From Chitinophagaceae bacterium (GTDB taxonomy: Bacteria; Bacteroidota; Bacteroidia; Chitinophagales; Chitinophagaceae), in contig JAMLHK010000009.1 of the NCBI GenBank assembly GCA_023957155.1, positions 62,001-126,000 of the forward strand: 64,000 nt of DNA. Reading direction: 5' to 3'. Shown one piece after another: positions 43,290 through 53,223 of the stretch. Within the stretch, counting starts at the first letter, position 1. Each line of letters opens with the position of its first letter. Under the pieces are notes generated by a model. That model made no database searches. It worked only from the letters and a program-made list of their open reading frames with translations, and was not told where the DNA came from. The position numbers were made by a program, and so were the translations under genes.

Positions 43290-43384
43290 TTTAATTACAG
43301 ATTTATGGATTGACTTTTTCCTGATTAATTGCAGGGCCGACACTAGTATCGTAGCGTACCCGGCTATAACTTTCCAAATATATT

Positions 43385-44665
43385 TTATTTAAGGGGCGAA
43401 GGATTTTCCTTCATCCACTTTAACACTTCATTGATATAAATTTCCCCCGTCATTTCACCCAGGCTGGTACGGCTCACATATTCATATCTTTTAAAGCTGT
43501 TGAAGTCAACTTTCGTCAGCATATATCCAAAGGCATCATTGGTCAAACCAAACAGAAACGGCTGTTGGGTTTTCATATTCCTTTTCACGTAATACCCGAT
43601 ATTAGGCAGTGCCTCTCCCGGAATAGTAAGCACCTGTGCCGTTCCTATATTCAGCAGGTTAAGCTGCGTTTCGGCATAATCCACATTTGAATTATCCCCT
43701 GCCAGTTTCAGCGGAGAATGACTGAGAATATACTTCATAATTTCAGAGTCAATAGGAAAACGTATTGTTTTTGCAGCGCAATACAGATCAGGATTATCCT
43801 GTACGGGAGCTGCGGCAACAATACGCAGGGCTTCATCTGCCAGCAATTCTCCAATACGGATACATTCCTCCCAATCATTGGCTTCTCCCCCATTGGGTAA
43901 CCTGTTGTCTGCAGTAACCATACCCCCCTGTGCTCCATTCATAAAAATGGCTACGCCTCCGCCTTTTGATTCTATTCTGTTGTACAGCGGTCCGCACAAA
44001 TCAGGGCTTAAAATACTCTGCTTAGAGCCTATTACTTCCGGGTGAATGGCATAGTTTACCAGGGTAGCTACCGGCTTACCTTTATTTTTACCGGCGCTGG
44101 CTATAGCCTGTATCACCCCGCAGCGCGGATCATATAAACCGGGAGCATAATAATTATTGGCAATTTGTCCCTTAGCTTCATCCACGGCAATTTTCAGCGA
44201 TACCGGCTCCAGTTTTTTCACGGCCTCATTTACGGCATCGGCAATCTGCTTTACACACCAGTCTAAATATTTCAGGTCGGCATGGGATTGCCCGTTCTCA
44301 TCAGGAAAACCATACGCGTCAGGAGCACTGTGCGTATGTGTGGCGCCGATCAATATATTTTCGGGAGGGATACCTTTTATAAGCGCTCTTGATTTATTAC
44401 CTAACACTGACGGCCACCCTAAATTATCAATATTGACAATAGCCACCCGGGTCTTGCCCTTTTCCAGCACTAAAGCACGGACGTAGAGATCTCCCTGTTT
44501 AATCGTTGCCGGCTTGGGGGTACCAATACCTCCCGAAACCGGTAACAACGGATCGGGGGTGATCACCCTTACAGCCGCTGCCGCTTTAAATGTTTGGGAG
44601 TATAAACCGGGAAGAAAAGCAATAGATAGAAAAAGACAGCATAGCCATCTGAAACTTTTATTCAT
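43385..44665 (-). CDS. Neutral/alkaline ceramidase N-terminal domain protein, secreted
   Basis: The 426-residue protein has a signal peptide (MNKSFRWLCCLFLSIAFLPGLYSQ) and the ceramidase-type domain: PVSGGIGTPKPA, VAIVNIDNLGWP, and GATHTHSAPDAYG with zinc-binding His. NYAIHPEVIG adds a later His ligand. Related Bacteroidota proteins often have no proven ceramidase activity, and the C-terminal domain of true ceramidases is absent. A strong terminator separates it from susD upstream, so it is not simply the end of that transport operon. Confidence 0.87.
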   Translation of the reverse strand: MNKSFRWLCCLFLSIAFLPGLYSQTFKAAAAVRVITPDPLLPVSGGIGTPKPATIKQGDLYVRALVLEKGKTRVAIVNIDNLGWPSVLGNKSRALIKGIPPENILIGATHTHSAPDAYGFPDENGQSHADLKYLDWCVKQIADAVNEAVKKLEPVSLKIAVDEAKGQIANNYYAPGLYDPRCGVIQAIASAGKNKGKPVATLVNYAIHPEVIGSKQSILSPDLCGPLYNRIESKGGGVAIFMNGAQGGMVTADNRLPNGGEANDWEECIRIGELLADEALRIVAAAPVQDNPDLYCAAKTIRFPIDSEIMKYILSHSPLKLAGDNSNVDYAETQLNLLNIGTAQVLTIPGEALPNIGYYVKRNMKTQQPFLFGLTNDAFGYMLTKVDFNSFKRYEYVSRTSLGEMTGEIYINEVLKWMKENPSPLK

Positions 44666-44683
44666 CTGTATATTGTTAATATA

Positions 44684-44733
44684 TTAAAAAAGGTAAGGTT
44701 TGTGATGCTTACAGCGCGTACACAAACCTTACC
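44684..44733 (-). terminator. Perfect 13-bp terminator after susD of locus 1
   Basis: GGTAAGGTTTGTG (44692-44704) and CACAAACCTTACC (44721-44733) are exact complements around a 16-base loop. On the minus strand the stem is followed by a T-rich tail (TTTTTTAATAT). It begins 14 bases after the susD stop and ends the susCD transcript. Confidence 0.85.
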
Positions 44734-44746
44734 CTTATCTTTTTAT

Positions 44747-46435
44747 TTACCAGGGCTTACCGGTTCCCTGTACGATCCACGGTCTGGACCATGGACTGTT
44801 CTTTGCCCCATTTCCGCCAAAGTTGGAATATGGAGTATCTTGCAGGTTATTATTGGCAGCCTCTACATTAGAACCATTCAGGTTTCTTTCTCCCAGGGGA
44901 TAATAAAAACGTAAAGGGAGTTCCGGCGCTTTGGTAAAGCCGGCTACACCGTGTAATTCAGGGTAACCTGTTCTGCGCCAGTCAAACCAGGCTTCTGTGG
45001 CCCTGCTCCAGCTCGCTATCCACTTCTGGGTAATGATCTGCTCAATAGTCCCGTCATAAGCAACTTCCGGCTGGGCGATATAAGCCGCTGCTCCGGAAGC
45101 CTGTCCCCACACTGAGAACGAGGCGTTAATCCCCTGCTTATAATGATCTTCCGCATCGCCCGCGTTCCAGCCCTTTGCAGCCGCTTCTGCCAGGATAAAA
45201 TGAACTTCTGCAGCAGTGATCAGTCTCACCTTGGTACCTCCCGCATCTCCCTTAGCAAAATTTTTATTTACCCAGGATACATGGGTATTGTGCGAGGCCT
45301 GCTGAACATCGGGACTCAGGTTATAGGTTTGCGGTGCATTTAATGCTACCGGTAACCCCACGTAAAAAGGATCCTGATTGATATCATTGATGGTTATTCC
45401 TTTTGCAGCAAGAAATTCTTCGGTTATGATCATTACTCTCGGCCTCAATATCCCGTTGATTATCGTATCACGCACCACTTTACTTATATTTCCCGTGAGG
45501 GTCGGATCAACATATATGGATTCCGTAACAGGCTCAGCCCATGCCCTGATCCGGGGATCATTTTTGCTCAACAACTCTTTTACCAGCGTGTTGCACATTT
45601 TGATCCTTATATAATTGGTACTGTCTGACTGCGGAACGGCATAAGCAGGCCAGGAATCCATATCGCTGTTCCCGGGGAAGCCCATTGCCGGCTCATCTGC
45701 AACAGCCGTGATAATCGGGTATTTAGAAGGATCTCCTGTTATCTTTTCTATACCGGACTTTGCCACGGAAGGGAGCTTTTCCGAAAGCCGCATATAATAC
45801 CGCAGGGCAAGAGAATTGGCAAACTTTCTCCATTTAGATGCATCTCCTCCGTAATAAACATCTGCCGGCCCGGTTGAACTGTTAAAGGATGACGCGTCTA
45901 AAAGCGTATTTGCTTTCTCAAGATTAGCCAGAATGCTATCATATATACTTTGTTGGGCATCAAACTTGGGGAAAGTATTTTCATCGCCTCCCAGGTTTCC
46001 TTTTAATGCATCGCTGTAGGGAGCATCACCCCACAAATCAGTGATCAAGCCAAAAATAAGGCTTTTCATTACTAAGGTTATGCCCTGGTGCAATGGATAA
46101 TTAAGTTCTACGGCCTTGTCGTATACAAACTGGTTATTTCTTAAAATACCATAATAACCACTCCAGTCATTAGAATTGCCCCAGTCGTAGTTATTGTGTC
46201 CGCCTGCCCAGCCGTCTTTCTGTGTATGTTGCATTACGCCGGCTATATCAAGATAACCCAGGTTAACAAATGCCCTCGCCGATTCCGTCAATACGGTAGA
46301 CAGCACTAAATTCGGATTAGCGGTGGCAGGATCTGCACCATTGGGGTTTTCGTTAAGTTTCACCAGGTGCTTCTGACATGATAGTCCTGCAACCATGGAT
46401 ACTATTGTTAACAATATTATATAAATCTTTTTCAT
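44747..46435 (-). CDS. SusD/RagB-family nutrient-binding outer membrane lipoprotein (locus 1)
   Basis: The 562-residue protein carries the lipobox GLSC near residue 20 and then HLVKLNENPNGADPATANPNLVLSTVL, which is typical of the SusD-like 2 group. Helical TPR-like repeats follow. SusD proteins sit on the outer surface as a lid over the SusC channel and bind the nutrient. The gene follows its susC by 19 bases. It closely resembles the SusD of locus 2 along its whole length, including the C-terminal end NSPWSRPWIVQGTGKPW against NSAWSKPWVSQGTGKPW. Confidence 0.93.
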   Translation of the reverse strand: MKKIYIILLTIVSMVAGLSCQKHLVKLNENPNGADPATANPNLVLSTVLTESARAFVNLGYLDIAGVMQHTQKDGWAGGHNNYDWGNSNDWSGYYGILRNNQFVYDKAVELNYPLHQGITLVMKSLIFGLITDLWGDAPYSDALKGNLGGDENTFPKFDAQQSIYDSILANLEKANTLLDASSFNSSTGPADVYYGGDASKWRKFANSLALRYYMRLSEKLPSVAKSGIEKITGDPSKYPIITAVADEPAMGFPGNSDMDSWPAYAVPQSDSTNYIRIKMCNTLVKELLSKNDPRIRAWAEPVTESIYVDPTLTGNISKVVRDTIINGILRPRVMIITEEFLAAKGITINDINQDPFYVGLPVALNAPQTYNLSPDVQQASHNTHVSWVNKNFAKGDAGGTKVRLITAAEVHFILAEAAAKGWNAGDAEDHYKQGINASFSVWGQASGAAAYIAQPEVAYDGTIEQIITQKWIASWSRATEAWFDWRRTGYPELHGVAGFTKAPELPLRFYYPLGERNLNGSNVEAANNNLQDTPYSNFGGNGAKNSPWSRPWIVQGTGKPW

Positions 46436-46454
46436 ATAAAAAGGTATAAATGTC

Positions 46455-49400
46455 TTAGAATGTTATATTAAGTTTCACCCCTACCGGTATAGACCATGGT
46501 GTTACATTATATCGTTCAATACCCTGCTTGAATTGTATTCCACCCTGCACACCGGTTGTAGGTTGAAATGCATTTTCAGGGTCAATACCGATCTTGGCCT
46601 TGGTCCACAATATCAGATTCCTGGTGTACACACCAAAGCTGGCATCCTGTATTCTTAACGATTTTACCAACGACTGCGGCAAACCATAAGTAAGCGATAA
46701 TTCTCTTAGCTTAACATAGGAAGCAGAGAATAAAGTGGGTTCCATGAAATCCCAGGCATTACTTACCGCATACAGCAGCGGAATCGTTTTTTTGGTTGTA
46801 CTTGTAGGATCATCCATTCCAAGTATATTTTCACCCAGGTTTTCTATATAACCTGTCGGGTTTCCGTTAGCATCATACCCTGACGCATAAACTCCGGGGG
46901 CAATCAAACCACCATAAGGAAGATTATAACCGGCAATAGATACCGGGTAGCTTGCTCTTTCAGGCGAAGGCCAACCCACTCTTATAAATCTTTGACCGTG
47001 AGGTATGATCAATTCATCTGCATGAGCAACGAGGTAATCACGCAGTTCTTTACCGCTCATAGTACCCGGATCCCAGAAATTATCAAATTGCAGCGCAGCC
47101 CTGCCGTCCTCAACGCCATAACGATAGGTTTGAGAAACGAACTGCCCACCATTCCTCCAGTCAAGCGTAGCGCTCAGCGTCCAGCTCTTCCAGCTAATGG
47201 AGGTTTGTGCGCCCAATATGAAGCGGGGATTGAAATTTCCGATTTTGTTTTTGGTTTGAAGACCATCCAATGCTACCCATTTAGCACCATCTTCGTTGTT
47301 TCCATCTAACAAAGGCCATCCATAATAAGGTGATGATTTATCTTCCACTACCCTTACTTTAGGGCCATAGATATCTCCTATCTCTTCTCCCAAAAACGTA
47401 TAAGCACCTCCTTTGGCATCTTCCCAATAAGTGAAATAAGGCATTTCATCAGCCAGCTCCATTATTTTTGTACGGTTGCGGGTAAGATTAGCATTGATGT
47501 CCCAACGCCAGTTCCGGCTTTGAATAGGCGTGCCTCCAACCGTAAGTTCATAGCCATAGCTACGGATCAGACCGGCATTGATATTCTTTGAACCGTATCC
47601 GGTGGAGGATGGCAGACCCGTGCTGAATATCTGGTTCTTATTATCTACCAGGTAATAGGTAGCAGCTAAGCGGAACCTGTTCCTGAACAGGTTAACGTCA
47701 ATACCTGTTTCATAAGAAGTTGCCAGCTCCGGTTTAAGATTTTCATTGAGCAGGGTTCCCGAAGTAGTCAGCCTGGGTACATTTCCCCAGGTACCGGCAT
47801 TGCCTAACACGCTATATAACATATACGGACTGGCATCATTACCCGCCACGGCGTAGCCACCCCTGAGTTTGATCAGGTTAACGTTGTTTGACGTAACGCC
47901 TAATACTTCATTCAGCAATACACTTAAAGAAGCTGAGGGATAATAATAGGGAAAGGCATCAGGTAAGGTGCTTGAAAAATCAGTACGGCTGGTTACATCA
48001 AGGTAAACCATATCCTTAAATCCAACTGTTGCCATGGCATACAAGCTGTTTACGCCTTTCTCAAAACGGCTATTGCCGTAATTAAGATTGGCCGGGAGAA
48101 TATTCTGGATGGTGAATACACCCGGAACAACCAAACCTGTACCATTTTTTGTAGATACAACTTCAGAAGAGCCATTCAGATAGCGTACATTTCCCCCGCC
48201 GGAAACGGAAATATGGAATGCATTAAGATTTTTCTTATAAGTAAGCAAAAAGTCTGCGTTACTTTCAAAATTCCTGATATTAGTTATGCCATAAGCCCCG
48301 AGGGGATCATTGGTATAACCGTTTGATATTTTAGTTTCTCTCTTTTCATTAAAATTATCCAGTCCATAGCGGAGCATCAGGCTGAGATCACGGGTGATCT
48401 GCCAGTCTGCCTTTAAATTACCATATACCCGGTCTCTCACAAATGAGTTATTTACCTCGTAAGCCAGAAAATAAGGGTTATTAGCCGAAGGATGTGTAGA
48501 TACTACTGCAAGTCCCTCCTGTCCGGGTACCCAGTAATCTTTCAGATCCCGGATATCATTATTGGGAGACACGGCATAGGCCCATTGTAAAGGATTGGCC
48601 CCTCTTTCACCGGCAGGCCGGTTATTCGACCTGTTCCTGCTGAAATCAACATTGGTGCTCAGCCTGAAATTTTTGGTCACTTTAAGTGAAGAATTAAAAT
48701 TCAATGTATTACGGAAAAGATCCGAATTGGGTACGATCCCTTTGTTGCGCATATCCGACAGGGAAACACGGTAATTTATCTTTTCCGTGTTATTGGCAAC
48801 CGATACGCCATTGGTTGTAGTTACTCCCGTTTGAACAAAGTTCTTTACATTGTTAGGATGAGAAACCAAAGGAAGCGGAATAGGTTTACCGTTTTCATCT
48901 AAGGGACTGTTCCACTGGATCGCCATATACCCTCTGTCTAATTCGGGGCCACCGGAGCCTCCCGATTCATCTATAATTACATAATCCGGGTTAAAACGCG
49001 GATCCGATACACCAAGCGGATCAGTAAACAGGTTACCCGATATGCCTACCGGAATAGCAGGGAAAATACCACTTGCATATTTCGTTTGCCATTTTAAAAA
49101 CTTATAGGGCTTTTCAAATACAGTATTAGAAATAAAATTCACTGTTGTTTTATCCAGCCCTTTACCGGTTTTGGTAGTGATCAGCACCACACCATTACCT
49201 GCCCGTGACCCATACAGTGCAGCGGCACTGGGTCCTTTAAGAACTGTTACACTTTCAATATCATCCGGATTAAGTCCGCCAATAGCATTACCATAATCTA
49301 CCCGGTTATCATTACCCACCTGGCTTACATTATTAAGCGTATTGGCAATGGGTACTCCATCTACCACAAACAAAGGCTGGTTATCGTTGCTCAGCGAAGT

Positions 49401-49916
49401 AGCTCCGCGGATCACCATGCTTACGGATGATCCCGCTGCCCCGGTTTGGTTAATGGTAACACCGGCTACTTTTCCTGACATGGCATTCAGCACATTTTCC
49501 TGCGCTACCCGGTTCATTTCTTTACCGGCTACTTCTTCAACGGAATAACCCAGGGATTTTTTTTCACGGGTAATACCCAAAGCTGTTACTACTACACCGG
49601 AAAGTTCCTGTGCTGCATTTTCAATGGTAGCATTCACCACCGAGCGGCCCGATACGGCCAGTTCCACCGTTTTATATCCCACGAAAGTAAATACCAGCAC
49701 ACTGTTCGCATTTTTAACAGTAATAGAGTAATTACCATTATTATCAGTAGTAGTGGCATTGGATGTGCCTTTCTCCGTAACCGTTACCCCGGCAACAGGT
49801 CCGTTTTCATCCGTTACTGAGCCACGCACCGGAAAGTCGGCTGCAACAGCAGCCACGTTTAAAAATAACAGCAGGCTAAAAAAGAATAACCTGGCTATTA
49901 AGCAGCAATTCCTCAT
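46455..49916 (-). CDS. SusC/RagA-family TonB-linked outer membrane transporter (locus 1)
   Basis: The 1153-residue protein has a signal peptide, a carboxypeptidase-like regulatory domain (about 30-105, VRGSVTDENGPVAGVTVTEKG) and the SusC-specific plug segment VVTALGITREKKSLGYSVEEV. The TonB plug includes SVSMVIRGATSLSNDNQPLFVVDGVPI and SAAALYGSRAGNGVVLITTK. The rest is a 22-strand barrel. It imports glycan or peptide fragments into the periplasm with TonB energy. No STN domain precedes the regulatory domain, so TonB-linked signalling through an anti-sigma factor is not expected. The start at 49916 is supported by its signal peptide. Confidence 0.95.
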   Translation of the reverse strand: MRNCCLIARLFFFSLLLFLNVAAVAADFPVRGSVTDENGPVAGVTVTEKGTSNATTTDNNGNYSITVKNANSVLVFTFVGYKTVELAVSGRSVVNATIENAAQELSGVVVTALGITREKKSLGYSVEEVAGKEMNRVAQENVLNAMSGKVAGVTINQTGAAGSSVSMVIRGATSLSNDNQPLFVVDGVPIANTLNNVSQVGNDNRVDYGNAIGGLNPDDIESVTVLKGPSAAALYGSRAGNGVVLITTKTGKGLDKTTVNFISNTVFEKPYKFLKWQTKYASGIFPAIPVGISGNLFTDPLGVSDPRFNPDYVIIDESGGSGGPELDRGYMAIQWNSPLDENGKPIPLPLVSHPNNVKNFVQTGVTTTNGVSVANNTEKINYRVSLSDMRNKGIVPNSDLFRNTLNFNSSLKVTKNFRLSTNVDFSRNRSNNRPAGERGANPLQWAYAVSPNNDIRDLKDYWVPGQEGLAVVSTHPSANNPYFLAYEVNNSFVRDRVYGNLKADWQITRDLSLMLRYGLDNFNEKRETKISNGYTNDPLGAYGITNIRNFESNADFLLTYKKNLNAFHISVSGGGNVRYLNGSSEVVSTKNGTGLVVPGVFTIQNILPANLNYGNSRFEKGVNSLYAMATVGFKDMVYLDVTSRTDFSSTLPDAFPYYYPSASLSVLLNEVLGVTSNNVNLIKLRGGYAVAGNDASPYMLYSVLGNAGTWGNVPRLTTSGTLLNENLKPELATSYETGIDVNLFRNRFRLAATYYLVDNKNQIFSTGLPSSTGYGSKNINAGLIRSYGYELTVGGTPIQSRNWRWDINANLTRNRTKIMELADEMPYFTYWEDAKGGAYTFLGEEIGDIYGPKVRVVEDKSSPYYGWPLLDGNNEDGAKWVALDGLQTKNKIGNFNPRFILGAQTSISWKSWTLSATLDWRNGGQFVSQTYRYGVEDGRAALQFDNFWDPGTMSGKELRDYLVAHADELIIPHGQRFIRVGWPSPERASYPVSIAGYNLPYGGLIAPGVYASGYDANGNPTGYIENLGENILGMDDPTSTTKKTIPLLYAVSNAWDFMEPTLFSASYVKLRELSLTYGLPQSLVKSLRIQDASFGVYTRNLILWTKAKIGIDPENAFQPTTGVQGGIQFKQGIERYNVTPWSIPVGVKLNITF

Positions 49917-49977
49917 AACAATTGATTGGTTTAATAAAAAGAATTTGTTTTCACATTAGAATTACTATCCCGGCTCA

Positions 49978-50532
49978 TTACTTTTCCAGTATTAGCTTCA
50001 TGGGAACATCACCCAAGCCAGGAAGTTTTACCGATATGGCAAGATTTAACCGGGTTGCCGTAATACTATTGATCCAGTGCGGGTCCCGTTTATTTTGCTG
50101 ATCAAACAGGGCTAATACCGAACTGTATACCTCGGTATCCCAGCGTCCTGATCCGGCAGCCAAAACAAGAATGCCGTTGGTGAGGTCAACGACCCCGTCT
50201 ACCTTATAACTTCCGTCCTCATTGAAGTTATATTTATTGTTACGGGTAAACGCAAATGGATTTGCCCCGGCTAACCCTACTAAAAGCATATTAATGGTAG
50301 GATCATCCAACATGCTCATCCCTTCTTTCAATGGTACTTTTCCAACGCCCGGAACATTTACACTGGTAGATACACCCAGTTGAATGTCTTTCTGGTTCCA
50401 ATTGCCGGTTACCCATTCTTTTTTGGCCGTGGCAAGGTCGGGCTTTGAGGCTTCCTCTTTACTACAGGAAACCATAAAAAATAATGAACCAAGAAACAGT
50501 AATAAAGAATACAATTTCAGATTCTTTTTCAT
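49978..50532 (-). CDS. Small lipocalin-like lipoprotein heading SusCD locus 1
   Basis: The 184-residue protein has a lipoprotein signal (MKKNLKLYSLLLFLGSLFFMVSCSKEE). The mature part starts KKEWVTGNWNQKDIQL and is rich in strands, with NNKYNFNEDGSYKVDG and SGRWD, which suggests a lipocalin-like barrel. I do not recognise a named family. A homologue (179 residues, TGSWKQTDIVL, NVFVFNANGTFSITG, SGTWN) heads locus 2, so the gene belongs to the locus. Both are preceded by the same promoter segment. A surface accessory to SusCD, binding the substrate or assisting assembly, is plausible but inferred. Confidence 0.8.
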   Translation of the reverse strand: MKKNLKLYSLLLFLGSLFFMVSCSKEEASKPDLATAKKEWVTGNWNQKDIQLGVSTSVNVPGVGKVPLKEGMSMLDDPTINMLLVGLAGANPFAFTRNNKYNFNEDGSYKVDGVVDLTNGILVLAAGSGRWDTEVYSSVLALFDQQNKRDPHWINSITATRLNLAISVKLPGLGDVPMKLILEK

Positions 50533-50609
50533 AAATAAACAGTTAAGTGATCAAATATGGTTTATGTCTTATCGGTAGGGTACAATCCAACTCAATTTAC
50601 AAAAAATAC

Positions 50610-50638
50610 CAAAACTAACAAATGTTAATTATTTCCAA
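50610..50638 (-). promoter_or_regulatory. Promoter of SusCD locus 1, with internal inverted repeat
   Basis: On the minus strand TTG (50638-50636) is followed after 18 bases by TAGTTTTG (50617-50610), an exact TAnnTTTG match. The spacer contains TAACA-nn-TGTTA, a short inverted repeat that could be an operator. A 23-base stretch (50611-50633) is identical to that at 57464-57486. The leader is about 70 bases. Confidence 0.68.
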
Positions 50639-50725
50639 AAATAAAAAACAATAGATAGTAGAGAACAGGATATTTTTTTTATACCCGGAATTACCAAAAA
50701 AAATTTAGTGTATTGGTTTATGGAG

Positions 50726-51277
50726 TCAGCACATCTGTTTACGCAGATTGAGCATGGCGCGGAAGGCAAGATTATTTACAGACTGGTAGTTCATACTCAG
50801 CTTTACGGCAATCTGTTCGTAGGTAAGTCCTTCAAAGAAACGAAGGCGAACTACCTGCTTTTGCCTTGTGGTAAGCTGGGCAATAGCCATATTTAAGCGG
50901 CTTTTTTGCTCGGTAATCCTTTCTGATGACATGATCGTTTCTTCAATATTCTGGGGATCAGCCAGTTTATGCTCATTATCATGCAGCTCGTTAATGATTA
51001 CCTTGCGTTTTACTTTTTTCAGGATTATGCTTTTCAGCACTTTTACAAGATAGCTGTAGGAATGATTCACCTCTCCTATGCTTACCCTGTAATGCCAGAT
51101 CTCAATAAAAATTTCCTGCAATGCATCTTTGGCTAATTCCCGGTTATCCGTCATCTTTAATGCGGCATGAAACAACCGGTCTATATACGTATCATACAGA
51201 TAGCCCAATGCCTGAGCATTCCCTTCTTTCAACTGTCTCCAACATGCAGCGTCATTCTGGTAATTGTAATCCGGCAT
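50726..51277 (-). CDS. ECF-type RNA polymerase sigma factor
   Basis: Started at ATG 51277, which opens MPDYNYQNDAACWRQLKEGN, the protein has 183 residues; the 22 extra residues up to 51343 contain several Cys and no family similarity. Region 2 reads GYLYDTYIDRLFHAALKMTDNRELAKDALQEIFIEIW. Region 4 is LTTRQKQVVRLRFFEGLTYEQIAVKLSMNYQSVNNLAFRAM. This is the sigma-70 family form often linked to SusCD in Bacteroidota. No fecR-like anti-sigma gene is adjacent, and neither SusC has a visible STN signalling domain. It lies between the two SusCD loci, just upstream of locus 1. Confidence 0.92.
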   Translation of the reverse strand: MPDYNYQNDAACWRQLKEGNAQALGYLYDTYIDRLFHAALKMTDNRELAKDALQEIFIEIWHYRVSIGEVNHSYSYLVKVLKSIILKKVKRKVIINELHDNEHKLADPQNIEETIMSSERITEQKSRLNMAIAQLTTRQKQVVRLRFFEGLTYEQIAVKLSMNYQSVNNLAFRAMLNLRKQMC

Positions 51278-51508
51278 AATTTGACAAAATAAGCAATCAA
51301 AAAAGCAATGGTATTTTCTTATCGCACACCCTGAAAAATGCACCTGTTTTCAGGGGTCAATTTTATATCTATTTTCAATATTATACAATGTTAATTCTTA
51401 TAAAAAAAATAGCATAAATTATGATTGGCGCTTTATGCAGAACCGTGTTGAATACTGTAATATTAAGGCCTTACGGGAAAAATACTGACCACACATATTA
51501 TTAGAACA

Positions 51509-51543
51509 GAAATTTCCGCAGCATACATAACTGCGGAAATTTC
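51509..51543 (-). terminator. Perfect 13-bp hairpin after susD of locus 2
   Basis: GAAATTTCCGCAG (51509-51521) and CTGCGGAAATTTC (51531-51543) pair perfectly around nine bases. It lies about 41 bases after the susD stop. The tail on the minus strand is T-rich but interrupted (TGTTCT). Confidence 0.65.
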
Positions 51544-51584
51544 CATCTTGAGTATTAGAACGGGCCCTTAACTTTTATGTTCAT

Positions 51585-53222
51585 TTACCAGGGTTTGCCG
51601 GTTCCCTGGCTAACCCAGGGCTTAGACCAGGCACTGTTGGCCCCTTCGCTCTGCGAAAAATTAGTAACTTCCAGATTTTGCATTGCAGCTTCCGTGTTCG
51701 CCTTATTCAGGTTCCGCTCACTGATCATATAATAAAAGCGAATCGGTACGGCAGCTTTTGGTGCCTGAGGACCGGTATGTAACGCAGGGATACCGGTTCT
51801 TCTATAGTCGAACCAGGATTCTGTAGCTGCCTGCCAGCTGGCGATCCATTTCTGGGTAATAATCTGTTCCTGGGTACCCTCGTATGCAACACCGGGACGG
51901 GTTATAAAGTCAGCATAAGCTGCACCTACTCCCCAGGTTTCTAAAGATGACCTGATGGCATTATTATAATATGTTTCAGCCGTTTCAGGCAAAGACCAGC
52001 CCATCCATGCGGCTTCAGCCAATATAAAATTAACTTCAGACGCGGACAAAAGCCTTGATTTCAGGAGGGGACTATTAAATGTTCTGTACATATCGCTTAA
52101 CCAGGATACATGGGGATTAAATGCCGCCTGATTCACATCCGGGCTTAAATTGTATGCTGCCGGCGCCATATAAGAAGGAGGTAATCCAACATAATCGGGA
52201 TTCAGGCTGATATCATCCATTGTAAGCCCTTTCTGCGTTAAAATATCCGGGGAAATGTACCGCTTACCATCTTCAATTTTATCCGTACCTGCCGGAAGCT
52301 CATCATCCAGTACAATAGGTATCTCCACTTTTTTAGCCCATACACCCAGGCGGGGGTCATTACCCGCCCGCATGGCTTCCACAAGAGTCTGGCACATTTT
52401 TATCCGCCTGTAATTGCTTTCGCTCACGTCATATACCGGCGTCCAGGAAGGCATATTGGCATCATCTGCAGCCGTTGCTATGATGGGATAATTAGCAGGA
52501 TTCCCGGCAATTTGCTCAATACCGGCTTTGGCAATAGCCGGCTCTTTTGCAGAGATACGCATCAGATACCTTAATCGCAGGGAGTTGGCCAACTTGCGCC
52601 ATTTAGCAGGATCACCTTTATAATAAATATCGGCAGCTTCAATGCTGCTGTTATATTCATTTTTGGACTTTGACAGCAGGGTATTAGCTGTTTCTAAATC
52701 TGCCAGTATACCCATGTAAATATCTCTTTGCTTATCAAAAGCCGGGAAAACATTTTCATTCCCACCCTTATCCGCATTTAATGCCGTGGTATAAGGGGCA
52801 TCACCAAATAAATCGGTGATCAGCCCGAACACCATGCTCTTCATTACTAAGGATACGCCTTTTTGCAGGTCATAGCCTAATGCTTCCGCTCTTTCATATA
52901 CGAACTTATTATCCCGTAAAATATCATAATAACCGGTCCAGTCATTACTCAAACCCCAATCATAATTGTTATGCCCGTCAGCCCATCCGTCTTTTTGCGT
53001 ATGCTGCATAACACCCGCTACATCCCCGTATCCAAGATTGGTAAGGGTCATCCCCGTTGACGAAAGTACTTTGGTTAAAACCAGGTTGGGATTAGCCGTT
53101 TCCGGATCAATCCCGTTAGGATCTTTATTCAGATCCATAAGGTATTTTTTACAGCTCATAGAAGACAGAGCTATAAAAATGGAAAGAATGACTACTATTT
53201 TATTGCGTTGCATACTGTACAA
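51585..53222 (-). CDS. SusD/RagB-family nutrient-binding outer membrane lipoprotein (locus 2)
   Basis: The 545-residue protein has the lipobox-containing start MYSMQRNKIVVILSIFIALSSMSCKKYL (Cys about residue 24; an inner ATG at residue 4 may be the true start). DLNKDPNGIDPETANPNLVLTKVL mirrors locus 1. It shares blocks such as VMQHTQKDGWADGHNNYDWG and VMKSMVFGLITDLFGDAPY. The gene begins one base after the susC stop. As in locus 1 it should be the substrate-binding lid of its transporter. Confidence 0.93.
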   Translation of the reverse strand: MYSMQRNKIVVILSIFIALSSMSCKKYLMDLNKDPNGIDPETANPNLVLTKVLSSTGMTLTNLGYGDVAGVMQHTQKDGWADGHNNYDWGLSNDWTGYYDILRDNKFVYERAEALGYDLQKGVSLVMKSMVFGLITDLFGDAPYTTALNADKGGNENVFPAFDKQRDIYMGILADLETANTLLSKSKNEYNSSIEAADIYYKGDPAKWRKLANSLRLRYLMRISAKEPAIAKAGIEQIAGNPANYPIIATAADDANMPSWTPVYDVSESNYRRIKMCQTLVEAMRAGNDPRLGVWAKKVEIPIVLDDELPAGTDKIEDGKRYISPDILTQKGLTMDDISLNPDYVGLPPSYMAPAAYNLSPDVNQAAFNPHVSWLSDMYRTFNSPLLKSRLLSASEVNFILAEAAWMGWSLPETAETYYNNAIRSSLETWGVGAAYADFITRPGVAYEGTQEQIITQKWIASWQAATESWFDYRRTGIPALHTGPQAPKAAVPIRFYYMISERNLNKANTEAAMQNLEVTNFSQSEGANSAWSKPWVSQGTGKPW

Positions 53223-53223
53223 T

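Noticed and set aside
43290..43384. Promoter with TATATTTG upstream of the PqaA-like gene
   Set aside because: The -7 like octamer is present near 43375-43382, but no TTG stands at the right distance, so I did not list it.
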